22,541 bases of DNA from Cladosporium sp. IMV 00045 (lineage: Eukaryota; Ascomycota; Dothideomycetes; Cladosporiales; Cladosporiaceae). Each line of letters opens with the position of its first letter. Within the stretch, counting starts at the first letter, position 1. Below the pieces are notes generated by a model that saw nothing but the letters and a program-made list of their open reading frames with translations, did no database searches and was not told the origin of the DNA. Both the position numbers and the translations under genes were made by a program. Shown piece after piece: positions 1 to 9,031 of the stretch. Where the stretch lies: contig MSJI02000081.1 of assembly GCA_001931905.2 (NCBI GenBank), forward strand, positions 1-22,541, in the 5' to 3' direction.

Positions 1-2
1 AA

Positions 3-551
3 ACCTGGCTGATGCATGGTTCTCTGCTTGGTTGGTACTGGAACCGCAAGATAATGCCATGGGACTCGGACCTAGACGTACAGATGTCAGAAAAGAGCAT
101 GCAACACCTTGCCGACTACTACAACATGACCGTGTACCACTCTGATTTGCCTGGTTTGCATGACAGCCGCGATTATATGCTGGAAATCAACCCGCACTGG
201 GTCAATGATAGCACGGATGATGTTGAGAACAAGATCGATGCCCGATGGTTGGACATGACGACAGGATTGTACGTCGATATCACAGTGCTGAGATGGGACA
301 AAGAGGCGCAGTCGAGAGGGATACAGGGCGCAGCCATGTGCAAGGACAAACATCACTACAAGCACAAAGATATCTTCCCCCTTCGGACCAGTGTTTTTGA
401 GGGAATGCCGGCAAGTGTACCATTCGCCTTTGCAAATGTGCTGGTCGAAGAGTATGGGGCCATGTCGTTGAGCAACCCCATACACGCAGATCATCGGTTT
501 GATGCCTCGCTGCAAGAATGGTTGCCCATTGCGGGCCGTCCACAGAAGTAG
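3..551 (+). CDS. LicD/Mnn4-like phosphotransferase family protein, 3' part
   Basis: This is the C-terminal part of a LicD-family protein of the fungal Mnn4 type, a group linked to addition of phosphorylated sugars to cell-wall mannans in the secretory pathway. The frame is open to the left edge, so the true start lies outside; the first internal Met is at 12. Visible hallmarks, in order, are HGSLLGWYW, the acidic PWDSDLDVQM motif expected at the nucleotidyltransferase-like active site, NPHWV, IDARWLDM followed by TGLYVDIT, a Cys-Lys-Asp-Lys-His segment, and FPLRTSVFEGMPASVPFAF near the end. The order and spacing match fungal LicD domains. The reading ends at TAG 549-551 shortly after an EW-containing tail, a normal place for this family. 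The family assignment is strong. The exact acceptor and the role in mannosylphosphorylation are inferred from family knowledge only. Confidence 0.88.
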   Translation, partial: TWLMHGSLLGWYWNRKIMPWDSDLDVQMSEKSMQHLADYYNMTVYHSDLPGLHDSRDYMLEINPHWVNDSTDDVENKIDARWLDMTTGLYVDITVLRWDKEAQSRGIQGAAMCKDKHHYKHKDIFPLRTSVFEGMPASVPFAFANVLVEEYGAMSLSNPIHADHRFDASLQEWLPIAGRPQK

Positions 552-847
552 TAATGCGAAGGAGATGCGGGCTTTGTTTTGTAGCTTCTATATGATGATT
601 TTCACTTTCGGTACTTCTGACTGTCTTGCCATCTGGCGTGATTCTTGTCGGCAACTGTGTAACGGTTTGTAAGAAGTGTCGTGACACTGGGTTCCTGCCC
701 CTAAACACTGCAGCTGTAATCTACTCACCACACGAGCCGTGACGAGGCACCGTGGCGAGGCAAAACCCACGAGCCATTAACATGTCTTCAGGGGCCGCGG
801 ATAGAGGACGCGGCACAATAGATGCTTGACGTCATTTGATCTTCGCC

Positions 848-1030
848 AGGGTCAGGGTTGTTGCGCGCGATTCATGGTGCCCAAGACAATGAGGCAATAT
901 GAGCCTCGAGAGAGCTAGCGCGCCACGCGTTTGGGTAGTTGGCTTGTCGCGCTTCCAAGATCGTGCTTGACAGTTCTGGATGCGCCATTGGCGGGCATCA
1001 CGTAGTGCTTAGGGTCAGGGTTGGGGTAGG
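848..1030 (+). repeat. Two telomere-like G-rich motifs
   Basis: A 13-nt motif, AGGGTCAGGGTTG, occurs identically at 848-860 and 1011-1023. The second copy sits in a longer run, 1009-1030, that reads as imperfect TTAGGG-type hexamers (TTAGGG, TCAGGG, TTGGGG, then TAGG). TTAGGG is the usual filamentous-fungal telomere repeat. This may be a decayed interstitial telomeric sequence or chance G-richness; the copy number is too low to decide. Confidence 0.35.
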
Positions 1031-1102
1031 CTGACCACCGAACGAGACTTCCCATACAGTAACACTACGACGCTACACAGCACCTATATGCACAATATGA
1101 AC

Positions 1103-1214
1103 ATCACAAACGAACACGGCTTACAGCTTGTTTGTGTCCACGATATGAAATGCTTGTTTGTTCATGTTCGCGAGCAGTAAACACGTAAACGAACCAACAA
1201 TGTTCGTTTGTGAT
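1103..1214. repeat. 14-bp perfect inverted repeat with 84-nt spacer
   Basis: ATCACAAACGAACA at 1103-1116 is the exact reverse complement of 1201-1214. The spacer holds further partial copies of the GTTTGTTC and AAACGAAC words, so the segment could fold into a branched hairpin. No open reading frame lies inside. It could be the remnant of a MITE-like element or a cruciform-prone site; flanking target-site duplications were not evident. Confidence 0.55.
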
Positions 1215-1652
1215 TCACCCTGCAGAAATCAGCCGATGTATCACTAAAACACAATCGCATTTTTCCCAGCCAAAAGCATGAGATCTTTTTCTTCGAGGTG
1301 CGACCTGATGAGCCTACTTCTGACCTCGTTCACGACATGACCTTTGCGCGCAGTGTTGCAAGCTAGCGGGCCCTGGCAGATGGCAGCATCAATCTGATCG
1401 ATATGCAACCGAGGGCCTCATACATTGTGTTGAGAATCGGTAGGATCAAAGAATGTTGATTGATGAACTATCAAGTGGGAGCATGCCTGACCTATATACA
1501 GCAGTGGGTGGCGAATGTGGCGCTGCCGATCTTCAACACATTGTCCGCCGTGTGCGAGTCTTTTCGAGCAGCTACTAGTAGCTCCCGCGGCAGTGGAGGA
1601 CGGAAGATGCACCAGGTCTGGTTGCAATTCAGTAAATTTAAGTTATATTAGA

Positions 1653-1754
1653 CTCAAGCGCAATCAAGCGCTTGCGTACACTCAAGCTCCAGTAATCAAG
1701 CACGCCAATCTGGTCAACCAACCAAGTACGGGCTTTCTGCTTGAGCTTGATTGG
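1653..1754. repeat. Cluster of short CTCAAGC/ATCAAGC repeats
   Basis: CTCAAGC occurs at 1653 and 1681 and ATCAAGC at 1663 and 1695. The reverse-complement form GCTTGAGCTTGATTGG occurs at 1739-1754. A 10-bp palindrome CAAGCGCTTG lies at 1665-1674. The arrangement of direct and inverted short words gives local folding potential. Nothing identifies it as a known element. Confidence 0.4.
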
Positions 1755-2940
1755 TTTTGCACCTAGTCTCGCTGTAGGCCAAAACAATTGGTCACAAAAA
1801 TTGAGGAAGCTCTCTTGCGAAGATCAAGCTCTCTGCTGAGGGTGCTGCACATGGCAAATTCAACGCTGCTGGCAAGAGTGATATTGTCTGCTAAGAAGAG
1901 AGTGCTGCCTTGATTGGTTGAACCACTGATCAGTTTCAGCCGCTTCTTCCGTGGAGGAGGGCACGGCAGACAGCCGACGCGCCCCGTTGCGGGCCGTCCC
2001 ACTTCGCCAGTCCGACATCCAAGTGCAAATTGGGCCAGCTGCCTCCTACACTCTCCCTTCAACTACTTCTTGCCTGCCAGCGTTCGCAGACGGTGACTCA
2101 CATGCTGTGCCTTCGCCTTTATTGCCTTCGCCTTTTCTATGCCATCCTTGTACCTCCAGTCTCCCCCCAATACCCGGCTCCGTCTACTCCTCCACGACCC
2201 TGCTCTGCCCTGGGATCTTCGTTCCACGGACTTGATGGCTTCAGTGGCTACTTCGCGCTTGCTGAGGATGGCTCGAAGGTCGTTCGTTTCCTTCCGAGAT
2301 ATGGCCAAGTCACATGATTGTGGCGGGGCATCCTGGCGCACGTCCCAAGCATGAACACGCCCAGAGTCGCGAGAAAGCGTCAATGCGTCGGGGTCTACTT
2401 GCTTGACACTCGACTAGCGACGAAAGTCCCGCAAGTCAGTACGCTGATCTCCCACGGCTGGCCTGACATGCCCTGTCTCCGCTCTGCCCCTCATCACCGA
2501 TTGACAACATGCATTCCTCAGCCCTCCGGCTCCTTGTTGTTGGTGAAAGTGAGTGGACTTCGAGCTCCCGGCTCCGATGCGTCTCCCTCACCGATTATCG
2601 AGTCGTCAGGAATCAACAGCATGGTCCAGGGTGATATCGCTCATAATAAAATATTCAGCGGGAGTTGCGATCCTGCGCTTCCAGGTGAGGCGCCCGCTTC
2701 ATCTCACCACGGACACCGTTCTATGGACAACGAGAGGTACTGACTGTTCTTGTGACTGCCAGAGACGAACAGAAGGATTTCCAGAGTAGGGACCAGCTCG
2801 TGGACGTTTGCAAGTCGATAATGGTTGTGATTTAGGATGACGAGTACTTGTCCACTCGCCTTGAAGGCTTTGTGTATGACTCACGGTGGCAGACTGGACG
2901 CTCAGCGCAGAAGTAATGCAGAGGGGAGGGAATAAAATAG

Positions 2941-3500
2941 TTGGCAAATTTAACGCCGCTGGGGAGTCACATTGTCTGTTGGAGCGTGATGCTGCTGGCG
3001 AAATAATGCTGGCGAGATTGGTCTTTGCACATTTGACGCTGCTGGAAGGCTATTACTTGCAAAAGCTGGTTTTGGCAACTTTAACGCTGTAGGGCAACCA
3101 AGAGTGATGCCGGCGAGAGGGTGATCTTGGCAAACTTGACACCGCCAGCGGGTTAAGGCATTGATGGGAAGGGGCTCTGGCAGCGGGGGTGCTAGCGGCA
3201 GGAAGATACTCCTGACGAATTTGACGCCGCTGCCACGATTGATGCCGCCGGCGAGATGGGGCTCTTGGCAAATTTGACGCCGCTGGCAAGAGTGATCCCG
3301 CTGGAAAGAAGGTGGTCTTGGCAAATTTGACGCCGCTGGAATGCAGGAGTGCTGGCAGCGGCGGTGCTGACGACAGGAAGATGGTCTTGGCAAATTTGAC
3401 GCCGCTGGCCGCGACGGGTGCTGCTGGCAGGAAGGTGTGCTTGGCAATTTTCATGCTCCTGGGAGGACTGATCCTGCTGGCACGTTTGATGTCGCCAGCG
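2941..3500 (+). repeat. Degenerate minisatellite, basic period about 53 bp
   Basis: The core TTGGCAAATTTGACGCCGCTGG recurs with varying divergence at about 2941, 3024, 3072, 3127, 3212, 3265, 3318, 3387, 3441 and 3479. The cleanest copies, at 3265 and 3318, are 53 bp apart; other gaps of 48-85 bp reflect insertions and deletions. Between cores, words such as GCTGGCAGGAAG and GATGCTGCTGGC also repeat. A related outlier lies near 1854. Minus-strand frames through the array look periodic only because of the DNA repeat. The copies are not uniform and have no constant spacers, so this is not a CRISPR array. Confidence 0.75.
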
Positions 3501-4409
3501 AGCAGGAATGAACATTAGCAAGGCGGATCACGTCGCACAAAAGCACCGTGCGCCACCTGGTCCAATTGGTGATGCTGCTGGCAAGATTCTTATCCTTGAC
3601 TTGGTGCTTACCCCAAGACTGAGGCGCAAGGGGCATTGATGGTCTTCGCCAACTTCACGCTTCTCGTGAGGAGCCGAGGTCAAAGGTAAACTCGAGGATC
3701 ATGTTTGGGATCTCTCCAGGCATTCGCTTGAGAGACGGGGCGTGGTCTTGCGCGGTACTGGAAGTCTGGACCCCAGGCTCAAGGCAGGGAGAGCCATCCA
3801 TCATTGCATCCCGAGCATGGCCCTCAACGGTGTCTCTTTGGGGCAAAGACATTTCCCTAGCGTCGATCGATTGCCAGCACTATTTCCTCCGGCGGTGATC
3901 ACATCTACCAGCGTATCCCTCACGCATGTTGGGGATTTCCCATGTTCCTCAGCCACTGAGATGACTCCCTTTCCCCATGACTCTTCGAGTCATTTTTGTG
4001 CCTGGGTGGGAGAAGTGCGTCTCAGGTTGGTCCACCAAGACTGGCGCAGAGGCCTTCTTGCACTCCGGTCAACTACCCCAAGACAACGGCTCTAGAATCA
4101 GTCCTTCACTGCCTCGCGACAAGCACACAGCATAAGTCCTCTAGATTCTTCCTCCCCTTGCGTGCGATTAGATCATCTACAGATTGCTGAGAGCTGAGAG
4201 GGCGAATCTCCCGAGCGCTTGGCAGTTTTCGATGGAAAGGCTTCTCGAGGAAATGACCCAGCGGCCACCAATTCGCACGTGATTGGGCATTGATCACCTC
4301 GATACATACGGGCAAGCAGGGAACGGCCTCTTGCACTCTTTACGAAGCCTTTCATCCGTCTCTCAACATCGTTATCAACCACCTAACCCGGCCGTGGCTG
4401 GACTGTACC
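3501..4409. other. Non-coding stretch between minisatellite and cysteine-rich locus
   Basis: Short frames occur on both strands, the longest about 117 codons, but none shows a recognisable domain, plausible splice structure or a coding preference over the opposite strand. A further weak copy of minisatellite vocabulary (GATGCTGCTGGCAAG) appears near 3571. No promoter or RNA gene is recognised. Confidence 0.45.
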
Positions 4410-5015
4410 ATGGACACCGAGGTAGCTGAACACTGCGACAAGCCGCGAAACAACTGGATATCCTGGGAGTCGCTTGAACAAGTGATCAAGCAGACTTTTG
4501 AAGAAGCCGACCGATTGATAGCGCACGACTCAAAATGCCAGCATCGAAGTAACTTGCAGATGAAAAAGCCCAGATGCCCGCAGAGCGAGCCTACACCTAT
4601 TCACAAGTCGCCTGCAACCGGGTGCGACAAGGCCACGAGAGACATCCAACTGTTCCGCAGACCACAGCACGATGATGAGTACTGGTCAGTCTCTTGAAAA
4701 GCATGGTCGAAGTTATCAGAGGCGCGGCGTGAGGTGCTTTCCCACGTCGGCCGCATCAATGAAACTTCGGATGGTCAGGAAGCTCCTGGCGGCGATTGCA
4801 AGAAGTGCGCCGAGAGCGGGTCGGATTGCATGGTCTATTGTGAGGGCGCACGCAAGATACACAATCCCCTTGATGGTGTTTCTGCTTGCAGCCGGTGCAG
4901 ATTTCGTGGCGTTGCATGCTCGTTCGTCGTCGCTGGCAAAGCCGCAGCGAAGAAGCGCAAGGCCGGCTGCAGTGGCACAGGGTCGCACTTAGTCAAAAAG
5001 ACAAAACTGCAATGA
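4410..5015 (+). pseudogene. Small cysteine-rich zinc-finger-like protein, interrupted by TGA
   Basis: One frame runs from ATG 4410 to TGA 5013-5015 and is interrupted once, by TGA at 4695-4697. After the stop it encodes a Cys-rich domain (4797-4919) with two C-x2-C-x6-C clusters separated by about 19 residues, then a basic tail with KKRK and VKKTK, which looks like a nuclear localisation signal. The layout resembles the small cysteine modules (DUF3716-like) found in many ascomycete lineage-specific proteins; a zinc-binding nuclear role is an inference. No in-frame ATG lies between the stop and the Cys clusters, so the domain needs the upstream part. I tried GT donors near 4679 and 4685 with AG acceptors from 4701 to 4782; none removes the stop and keeps the frame. 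A nonsense mutation is therefore preferred. A longer intron with a weak site, or a sequencing error, remains possible. Confidence 0.5.
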
Positions 5016-5178
5016 GGGTCGCGCGTTGGGTGTGAGCTACGATGGTACAGTACTTCAATGCCTATGCAGCCTATCGAATACCTAAGATTTCGACATCCTG
5101 CTCAAACAACCTCAGGGCTCCTAAATATACAATAGCGTAGCGAGACTTTTTCCCTCAGATCAATTTGAAGACGCCAAG

Positions 5179-7731
5179 CTAAGCATCCGCCGCCATTGAC
5201 TCTTTCAACCTGGCGAGCTCCACCTCGAGCTCCTCCATCCTCCTTTTCTTATCCGCTTTTCGGAACTCCTCCGAAGTAGGATCGAGTGGCTGCTCTTCAT
5301 CAAGCACCACGAACCCGTCGTCTTGGTCGTATACCCCGTCATTTCGGTCAAGATCGCCATCACGGTCACTCGTGATGTCTTCCCCGCGTGTAGACTCCTC
5401 TACTCGTCCGAAATAGGCCACTCCCCAAGCCTTGCAAGTACGCTTGCTTGCGCCTTCCGGCACGAGCAGATTTGGCTTCTGTGCGTCGTTCGTGAGAACT
5501 GGCATGCCCGTGTTGTCTGTGAAGTCTCGTATCTTACGGATCACCGCATTTTGGCCCCACACCCTGCCCATGTAAGTTCTACTCCAAAACCTTGGCCCCT
5601 TTCCGTCGTCAACACTCCCCTGGATGAACATCGTCGGCATTTTTCTATAACCTTTCGCCGTCGTCCTCGGAATGACTGCGATTCCAGAGATCTGCACCCT
5701 TGAGAGATCATGTTCTCTAAGCTCGCCGATGCCTCCATCGAGACTGGTGATCTGGGTTCCTCCGCTCTTTTTGTAATCCTCAACGATAGTGTCGCGATAC
5801 ATGCTGGCAGCATTGATGTGCCAAAGCGTGCCTTGTACCTTTTCCGCTTCACCGTAGACGCCCACCTGAACCAAGACTTGGTAATGTTCCGTGCCGTCGC
5901 GCTTCCTGCTTGCCACCCGGAACCCACCTATCTTTCCCTTCTGGTTCGTAGAATCAGCGAATACGTTTGCATTGCCAGACTTGGTTGCACTTTCTCGGTC
6001 TTTCTCCAGATCAAGTTCGTCGACGAAATCTTCGAATCCTTCATCCCACAGATGGTCGCTGGCTCTCGGATTCTCGCCTTTATTGTCCATGTTCCTCCAC
6101 TCTTCCGCCTTCTTTTCGACCAGCTCCCCGAAACATTTGTACCAAAAGTCTGGTTGCTGCGCACGGTCTAACGTCGACTGCAAGGTCTGGTAGGCAGAAA
6201 TGAGTGGTTCGTCCTTGATCTCGTTCACCTTAAACTTGCCGGTCTTCACTAATTCGTGCGTACCGCGTATCATGAGCGTCAGGAACTCCTTGATTGGGAC
6301 CTGCAGATGGACGTTGATGGCCGAAGGGCTCTCGCAAATGTCCATCTTCTCCTGGTCTCGCACAAGGTGAGCGTTGATCTCTCTGTTGATAGCTGCAAGC
6401 TCCTGTCCTGGCTCCCCTTGAGCGAGCCTAGGCTTATCAAATATCTGCTCGATCAGTGGTGTGGCTCTGTCATACGTGGAGCGGTACCACCCCATGTCGG
6501 CCGGAAGAATGGCTTCATCTACCGGGCTACCTTGTTCGGAACCTTCTTTTCGGTGTTCAGGAGCGTCGTAACTCTCAGCTGGTTGTCCGTCTCCGCTCAT
6601 TGAAGTGTCACTGGATACGTCAAGACCCGACCTCCCGTTCTGAGTTTCTTCCTCGTCTGCTTCTGTACCACCCATCGTCGTATCACCATCCGCTATGGGA
6701 TTAGAACCATCATTCGTGTATCCTCCTTGACTTATCGGTTCCCTAGGCCCAGTAGGTTGCTTAGGTGCTCTGGGAGGAATACTATTAGGAGTCCGGCGCT
6801 TGTTGCTAGTCGGCTTCGAAATACCTGCAGTGGACAGCAAAGCTGATCCTGGCTTTGTCGTTCCCCGGTTTTTCGAAGCAGACTGTTTTTTGGCCGCTGC
6901 CAGAGCCAACGAATTTGCAGGCGAGTCTGGCTCATCCATAGTACGCGCTGAGATCTCTTCCGCGTCCTGCATCTTCTTGGTCAGGTCGGTGTGTGCGCTC
7001 TCGACCATGGAACCTCCATGTTGGTTGAGCACACTCTCTAGTTCTTGATCGCTGAAGATGCTTCCTTGTTTTGTTTTCCTATGATCCTCGCTCAATCCAA
7101 GGATGGCTGCATCTAGATGACCCGCCCAAGCCGAAGGGCATCCCGAGGCATCGAGAAGGCTCTTTCCGCCGCTGATCATACCGCTGTAACTTCCCTGGAT
7201 TGTTGCCAAGTCTGTCTCGCCTACTCTGACGTCTTTCCCTTCCTTCGCTTGTGCTTCCATTCCCTCTTTAATACTGTGTATGTTGGCACATGTCATAACA
7301 ACACCGCGAATCCTGTGTAAAGGCAATGTGACATCCCTTCCAAACCCCATTTCTTTTGCCTTTTTCGCAACTCTTGTGTTGACCTTGCTTGAATATTCGT
7401 CAGCAATCCCTTTGTCGAGAGGGTTTTTTAGCATGCTCTTGAACAAACTAGTCGCTTCTTCGTTTTGGTAGATGGGGCCCAAGAAGGAGGGAACCTGAGT
7501 GGTCGCAGGTGACGGATCCGCAATATGAGGAGTATCTCCAGCACCCTTTCTGCGATCTTGCTTGAAATCAGGTTGGCCTTCGACCGGGATCCATTCTCCG
7601 TTTTCGTACTCATAGTATTGATCGGTCAGATCGCCTTTGCCGCCTGCATATCTGAACACTTCGTCGATGACCGGCTTTGGTAGAGGGAATTCGTTATCTT
7701 TGTCTCCACTTGCCGTTTCCACTTCGTCCAT
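5179..7731 (-). CDS. Large hypothetical protein, 850 codons
   Basis: This long uninterrupted minus-strand frame has consistent protein-like composition, so it is almost certainly coding, but I do not recognise the family. Residues 1-260 are mixed and probably folded. Residues 265-410 are Ser/Pro/Gly/Lys-rich and probably disordered, with a basic SNKRRTPN patch near 309-316 that could act as a nuclear signal. Residues 410-780 look like a second folded region with conserved-looking Trp and Gly positions. Residues 784-815 are strongly acidic, and residues 822-846 form a charged helix likely to be a coiled coil. No signal peptide or membrane helix is seen. The Met at 7731 follows a good acceptor-like TACTAAC...CCAG by only five nucleotides, so the annotated start may lie inside a spliced gene that begins with the next ORF upstream (7761-8156). 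Function is unknown. Confidence 0.85.
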   Translation of the reverse strand: MDEVETASGDKDNEFPLPKPVIDEVFRYAGGKGDLTDQYYEYENGEWIPVEGQPDFKQDRRKGAGDTPHIADPSPATTQVPSFLGPIYQNEEATSLFKSMLKNPLDKGIADEYSSKVNTRVAKKAKEMGFGRDVTLPLHRIRGVVMTCANIHSIKEGMEAQAKEGKDVRVGETDLATIQGSYSGMISGGKSLLDASGCPSAWAGHLDAAILGLSEDHRKTKQGSIFSDQELESVLNQHGGSMVESAHTDLTKKMQDAEEISARTMDEPDSPANSLALAAAKKQSASKNRGTTKPGSALLSTAGISKPTSNKRRTPNSIPPRAPKQPTGPREPISQGGYTNDGSNPIADGDTTMGGTEADEEETQNGRSGLDVSSDTSMSGDGQPAESYDAPEHRKEGSEQGSPVDEAILPADMGWYRSTYDRATPLIEQIFDKPRLAQGEPGQELAAINREINAHLVRDQEKMDICESPSAINVHLQVPIKEFLTLMIRGTHELVKTGKFKVNEIKDEPLISAYQTLQSTLDRAQQPDFWYKCFGELVEKKAEEWRNMDNKGENPRASDHLWDEGFEDFVDELDLEKDRESATKSGNANVFADSTNQKGKIGGFRVASRKRDGTEHYQVLVQVGVYGEAEKVQGTLWHINAASMYRDTIVEDYKKSGGTQITSLDGGIGELREHDLSRVQISGIAVIPRTTAKGYRKMPTMFIQGSVDDGKGPRFWSRTYMGRVWGQNAVIRKIRDFTDNTGMPVLTNDAQKPNLLVPEGASKRTCKAWGVAYFGRVEESTRGEDITSDRDGDLDRNDGVYDQDDGFVVLDEEQPLDPTSEEFRKADKKRRMEELEVELARLKESMAADA

Positions 7732-7760
7732 AAGTGCTGGATCAAGTTAGTAGGGATTTT

Positions 7761-8156
7761 CTAGAGTAGCTTTATGGTATACCAACCCCTGGTGATATAC
7801 ACTTTGTCGTCTATGTCTTTGACATCTTGAACAATGAATTTGGCAAAATCGCGCAGTCGACGGACTCGGACATGTCCGTTTGGGTCGCCTGTATTCATTG
7901 CCAGCAAGCCCTTCTTTGGGTGAGCATATTCATCATCAAAGACATTCTTCCATTCGCGGTGGTTCTTCTTGTGTTCTTCTCGTTTCTGATCTGCTGCCTT
8001 CAACTCCGTGCAATACATCCTATAAAACTGTTCGAAGAGGGTTTCGTTGATCCTGGAATTGTTCGGCTCCTTCATCACACTCTGTGCCGGTAAAATCGCC
8101 GGTGTGGCATGTGTCGGACTGCCCGGCTTAGGGAGTGTAGGATACGCTACGGACAT
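7761..8156 (-). CDS. Hypothetical ORF, probable first exon of the 5179-7731 locus
   Basis: This 131-codon frame starts at ATG 8156, has a Pro/Ala-rich first 30 residues, then a helical charged stretch with Lys/Glu/Asp clusters and a basic RVRRLRDF segment. Its stop (TAG 7761-7763) is only 29 nt upstream of the next Met on the same strand, which is too close for separate fungal genes. An intron lies between: on the minus strand there is GTATAC at 7782, a perfect TACTAAC branch motif, and CCAG ending at 7737 (46 nt). That splice, however, puts the downstream frame out of register. An alternative donor GTTGGT at 7786 (50 nt) would restore it but is non-consensus. A third option, GTATAC to an AG ending at 7709, is also in frame. 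The protein family is not recognised. Confidence 0.6.
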   Translation of the reverse strand: MSVAYPTLPKPGSPTHATPAILPAQSVMKEPNNSRINETLFEQFYRMYCTELKAADQKREEHKKNHREWKNVFDDEYAHPKKGLLAMNTGDPNGHVRVRRLRDFAKFIVQDVKDIDDKVYITRGWYTIKLL

Positions 8157-8263
8157 GATGAAGTGGCAATGGTTTGATGTTTAACAGAGGGCTTGTCTGT
8201 GATGTATCGCGTCTGATTGTGTTGTGTTTGATAAGATCAATACTGGTGGGAAGCCTACATAAG

Positions 8264-8281
8264 TATATATAGCTATATATA
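8264..8281. promoter_or_regulatory. 18-bp perfect AT palindrome upstream of the 8156 ORF
   Basis: TATATATAGCTATATATA is a perfect palindrome about 108 nt upstream of the minus-strand ATG at 8156. It offers TATA-like sequence on both strands and could contribute to the promoter of that gene. The distance fits a core promoter with a moderate leader, but function is inferred only from position. Confidence 0.4.
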
Positions 8282-9031
8282 TGGCGGTATAGAGCTGTTG
8301 GAAAGAGAGACAGTTGGCGGGAGACGGGAGATCCTGACCAAAATGGCGACCCCCCGGGTTACGGAAAGGTCATTAAGTATTCTGCTACGGACAGAGCATA
8401 TGCACACGTAGCGTTGCTAAATTGAGACGCACTCCGAGTCGCGGTAAATTAAGTACATTATTCCCATGTGTGTACTAGTTTATACATTACGAAATGACAC
8501 TCGTTCAGTGGCTGCCCTAACAAATGTGGGACCCCTCACGGTCCGCAATACTGAGCCACTCGCTTCGCAGAATATAGCGATGATGCCGAGTTGGAAGCGC
8601 GAAATGTTAACTCGAAAACACGGGGTGATTCTTTTACAATCCAGCCATGGCCATGAGAGTTCTGTTGGGAAGTAGCATGCAGCCACGAACAAGAATTTGC
8701 TTAATCAATTGGTCAGAGGTAAAGAATGTTATTGGATAATAATAGCGAGCGCAGAGGCGTAATTGGCAAAATATACAAGCTGTTCGCGAAGACATTGCAT
8801 TCATCCATGGCTACATCAAAAGAGGATGTTGTCCCGGTCAATTACCAAGAACGGTTTTTTGGTAGCTCTTGCAATGGAGAGCCTCGAACTCGATTCCGTA
8901 ATCCATACTTTCACACTCCCGTATCCCTGGCCTTCTGCCGAAGCTTTGATGACCCGACACGGCCTTCACTGTCCCATCTTAGCCATGCGTCGGTGGCCAG
9001 AAAAGCTCTACTCTCGAGTTCTATCATATGT
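8282..9031. other. Intergenic stretch
   Basis: This lies between the 5' side of the 8156 ORF and the 3' end of the MpaB-like gene. Frames here are short. One plus-strand frame reaches about 150 codons by running antisense over the end of the oxygenase gene, and has no recognisable domain. No RNA gene or repeat was noticed. Confidence 0.45.

Larger units (their letters stand above)
552..2940. other. Long gene-poor stretch, left part
   Basis: No convincing gene was found on either strand. Reading frames here are short, overlap on both strands and show no recognisable domain. The stretch contains a CRE-type palindrome TGACGTCA (827-834), two copies of a 13-nt G-rich motif (848 and 1011), a 14-bp inverted repeat (1103-1214), a cluster of short CAAGC-type repeats (1653-1754), and an isolated copy of the downstream minisatellite core near 1854. 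The mixture suggests old repetitive or subtelomere-like DNA, but no intact mobile element was recognised. Confidence 0.5.

Noticed and set aside
280..708. 142-codon minus-strand frames over the LicD-like gene
   Set aside because: Antisense shadows of a clearly recognisable plus-strand coding region.
2950..3454. Minus-strand frames of 133-165 codons with periodic protein sequence
   Set aside because: The periodicity comes from the underlying degenerate minisatellite; all frames look equally periodic and there is no start context or domain.
2941..3500. Possible CRISPR array
   Set aside because: Repeats are divergent, unevenly spaced and have no unique spacers; the genome is eukaryotic.
4672..4992. 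106-codon plus-strand frame with a hydrophobic stretch
   Set aside because: It is an out-of-frame reading of the cysteine-cluster region; the Cys-rich frame has the clear pattern.
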